Shown in pieces: positions 62,226 to 64,000 of a stretch of 64,000 bases of DNA (positions are counted from its first letter, which is position 1; every line of letters starts with the position of its first letter). A program made the translations under genes and the position numbers. The notes below the pieces were generated by a model, which saw nothing but the letters and a program-made list of their open reading frames with translations, was not told where the DNA came from and did not search any database. Location: the NCBI RefSeq assembly GCF_002976435.1, contig NZ_PUGF01000001.1, positions 124,001 to 188,000 of the forward strand, read 5' to 3'. The DNA comes from Solimicrobium silvestre (GTDB lineage: Bacteria; Pseudomonadota; Gammaproteobacteria; Burkholderiales; Burkholderiaceae_D).

Positions 62226-63498
62226 ATTTGGCATCCCAACCAGATTTCGCATTACTGTCTATGTAATCACCCTGATGGGATTGGCTGCATTCGCTGCACA
62301 AAATAGTCATGCGCCACGTCTGATTGTTACCTGCGGATTATTAGCCCTGCTCATCACTGAAATGTTACGACGTGCTTTACATACTCTTGAACGTCAAAGC
62401 CAACGCCCCGCTCAGGAAATAGCCGTAGCGATCCCACTTCATCAACAAACTCTTGCGGCAAATTTATTAACCTTAGAAGCGCATCTGGAGCACGCACCGA
62501 TCGCCTTGTTTTGTGGTTCTCAATCTGCAGGCAATGAGCTTGTCACGCCGCTGAACACCTATGCACGCCGCTTGATTGCACCCGGACGAGTAAGTAACCT
62601 ACCCAGCTTTTACGCCAAGCTAGCTGCGTCCGACAACGGTCAACGCAACATCATTAACTTTGACACAGAGCGTGGGCAAGAACGGGCGCTGGTGTCCATA
62701 AATAACATCCACATTCACGGTGCAGCGCAACGGCTGATTGCAATATTACCGATAGAAAGTGAATTAGAAACCGTCGCCTTCAACGCATGGCAACAACTAG
62801 TTCATGTGCTCACCCACGAAATAATGAATTCGCTCACACCGGTAGCCTCGCTCTCACGCACTGCGCATGATTTGCTTGCCGAAATGCGGGAGAAAATTGG
62901 CGCGACAATCGCTGAAAAAACACATGCCGAATTGATTGACGCGCAAGAGATAGGCAACGATTTATCGACAGCATTAGATGCCATCAGTCGCCGCTCGGAT
63001 AGCCTGGTCGGTTTTGTGTCGAACTACCGCTCATTAACCAATGTACCCACAGCAGCGCCAGAGCGAGTGCGCATACAGCAGCTATTTTCACGTCTTGCAG
63101 CACTTGTTGACCCTGCATGGCAAGCCGGCGGCGGCAAAGCCACATTTACCGTTGAACCAACTTCATTAGAATTGATGATAGACAGCGGGCAATTAGAACA
63201 AGCCTTAATTAACTTGCTGCGCAACGCCGCCGAAGCAACGGCAGACGTCAAAAACCGTGCAGTAACCGTCAACGCCAGACTCACTCGCGGCAGCCGACTT
63301 CGGATTGAAATTAGTGACAATGGGCCGGGGGTTCCTGAAAGCCTGATCCCGCATATTTTTACGCCGTTTTTTACGACAAAAACCAAAGGAAGCGGGATTG
63401 GTTTAGCGATGGTCAGGCAGTTGGTGCACGGGAATGGCGGTACTGTTCGTTATGTTAAAGCGGCTAATCAAGGGGCACGGTTTATTTTGACGTTTTAA
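62215..63498 (+). CDS. Sensor histidine kinase paired with the NtrC-type regulator
   Basis: A 427-residue kinase with two N-terminal helices (ITVYVITLMGLAAFAAQ and LIVTCGLLALLITEML) separated by a very short loop, so it senses within or close to the membrane. A cytoplasmic PAS-like region follows. The phospho-His is in VHVLTHEIMNSLTPVASL. ATPase boxes are NLLRNAAEAT (N), ISDNGPGVP (G1), FTPFFTTKTKGSGIGLAMVRQLV (F/G2). The HEIMNSLTP pattern resembles kinases partnered with sigma-54 regulators. It starts within the regulator's 3' end and is certainly its cognate kinase. Confidence 0.93.
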   Translation: MAFKFGIPTRFRITVYVITLMGLAAFAAQNSHAPRLIVTCGLLALLITEMLRRALHTLERQSQRPAQEIAVAIPLHQQTLAANLLTLEAHLEHAPIALFCGSQSAGNELVTPLNTYARRLIAPGRVSNLPSFYAKLAASDNGQRNIINFDTERGQERALVSINNIHIHGAAQRLIAILPIESELETVAFNAWQQLVHVLTHEIMNSLTPVASLSRTAHDLLAEMREKIGATIAEKTHAELIDAQEIGNDLSTALDAISRRSDSLVGFVSNYRSLTNVPTAAPERVRIQQLFSRLAALVDPAWQAGGGKATFTVEPTSLELMIDSGQLEQALINLLRNAAEATADVKNRAVTVNARLTRGSRLRIEISDNGPGVPESLIPHIFTPFFTTKTKGSGIGLAMVRQLVHGNGGTVRYVKAANQGARFILTF

Positions 63499-63528
63499 TT
63501 GATCTGATTCGTGGCGCAAGGTAGTAGT

Positions 63529-63616
63529 GCGGTTGCGGTTGCGGTTGCGGTTGCGGTTGCGGTTGCGGTTGCGGTTGCGGTTGCGGTTGCGGTTGCGGTT
63601 GCGGTTGCGGTTGCGG
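63529..63616 (+). repeat. GCGGTT hexanucleotide array, 14 perfect copies
   Basis: GCGGTT repeats 14 times without error from 63529 to 63612, followed by GCGG. In a frame starting at 63511 it would encode an Ala-Val run (AVAVAV), but that 62-codon frame has no other protein-like feature. It lies 30 bp after the kinase gene and is likely a replication-slippage tract. Confidence 0.95.
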
Positions 63617-63676
63617 GTGATTTTGACGTTGCTTTTGAAGTTGCCTTTGACCTACCCCCACTTCTAGTTCGGCCGG

Positions 63677-63759
63677 TTTTTCACAGGGGAAATGGATAAG
63701 AAAGGTTCGCTGTTTGAGCGTAGCGAGTTTCGAACTTTTCCCATTTTCCCTGTGAAAAA
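63677..63759. repeat. Large inverted repeat in the terminal noncoding region
   Basis: The left arm at 63677-63695 (TTTTTCACAGGGGAAATGG) and the right arm at 63741-63759 (CCATTTTCCCTGTGAAAAA) pair with one mismatch across a 45-base centre. This sequence type occurs as a dispersed noncoding repeat; the 97-codon frame across it (SLFERSEFRTFP...) is a repeat translation, not a protein. Confidence 0.8.
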
Positions 63760-64000
63760 TCGGGGTTTCCGAAATAGCGTGGTCGCCTTTTTTGGCCTAC
63801 CTTTTTTGGCGACGCAAAAAAGGCAGGTAGCTGTCGGGCTACCCCCGACCTACAAACCTAAAATCAACTCCGAAAGCAATTCAAAATCAAGTCGCACTTC
63901 ATACGGTTTTGACGTATTTCCAAGTTCAAAGATGATATTGCTTAGACTAATATTCATCAGCCAAAATGACATATTTAAGGCTTAGGGCCGGTGGTAGACC
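63760..64000. other. Noncoding repeat-rich end of the window
   Basis: It contains a hairpin CCTTTTTTGGCG / CGCAAAAAAGG (63800-63823) and a second GTCGGG-CTACC-CCCGAC (63833-63849). The final ~150 bp are AT-rich with no gene recognised. Any gene here would continue beyond the window. Confidence 0.6.

Noticed and set aside
63529-63616. Hexamer array as a possible CRISPR
   Set aside because: There are no spacers; it is a simple tandem repeat, and no cas genes are in the window.
63511-63985. Two frames over the hexamer array and large inverted repeat (62 and 97 codons)
   Set aside because: They translate repeats (an Ala-Val run, then SLFERSEF-type repeat text) and have no protein-like composition or ribosome site.

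Overview
The window looks like the chromosome of a betaproteobacterium of the order Burkholderiales, most likely Oxalobacteraceae (Undibacterium/Herminiimonas-like). This is inferred from gene content and order (xseA next to sodB; grpE-dnaK-dnaJ; phosphomannomutase next to waaC; a fused LivM-LivG protein) and from moderate GC. The species cannot be fixed from the sequence alone. No rRNA, tRNA, CRISPR array, phage or complete insertion sequence was seen.

1-16 kb, mostly housekeeping: the xseA 3' end, Fe superoxide dismutase, a periplasmic chalcone-isomerase-like protein, and the heat-shock genes dnaJ, dnaK and grpE on the minus strand with two readable sigma-32 promoters. Then come a LysR regulator divergent from an NADPH-dependent oxidoreductase with paired LysR-type operators, a DUF4139 (MuiA-like) exported protein, a YceI lipoprotein, an exported amidohydrolase, and phosphomannomutase plus heptosyltransferase I for LPS core synthesis. 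A small minus-strand pair (HicA-like protein plus HTH protein) under a perfect palindrome looks like a toxin-antitoxin module.

16-29 kb: a three-gene operon under a Fur box overlapping its promoter (OprB-type porin, secreted beta-propeller protein, Tat-exported DyP peroxidase), an alpha/beta hydrolase, a receiver-GGDEF diguanylate cyclase, and a 1777-residue hybrid histidine kinase with about five PAS domains, two receivers and an HPt domain.

29-43 kb: a MarR-MFS-isochorismatase-fold operon with its operator on the -35 box, an unrecognised 260-aa protein, a complete branched-chain amino acid ABC importer (substrate-binding protein, LivH, fused LivM-LivG, LivF) with visibly higher GC, a YdeI-family protein with a 93-bp decayed copy of part of its gene 9 kb upstream, a leucine-dehydrogenase-type enzyme, a CDF metal exporter, an acyltransferase and a DUF3016 protein.

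43-48 kb: an RND efflux adaptor and pump (the adaptor preceded by a MITE-like inverted-repeat element), and a VapBC toxin-antitoxin pair.

48-63.5 kb, the most distinctive region: a minus-strand operon encoding a membrane-fusion adaptor, one LolD/MacB-type ATPase, a fifth permease gene collapsed to 76 codons, and four tandem paralogous ~800-aa FtsX/MacB-like permeases. It faces a divergent NtrC-type response regulator and its histidine kinase. Between them lie a textbook -24/-12 sigma-54 promoter pointing into the transporter operon and two palindromic candidate activator sites. The reading is a two-component, sigma-54-switched export system with an amplified permease set; its substrate is unknown. 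The window ends in noncoding repeats, including 14 perfect copies of a GCGGTT hexamer.
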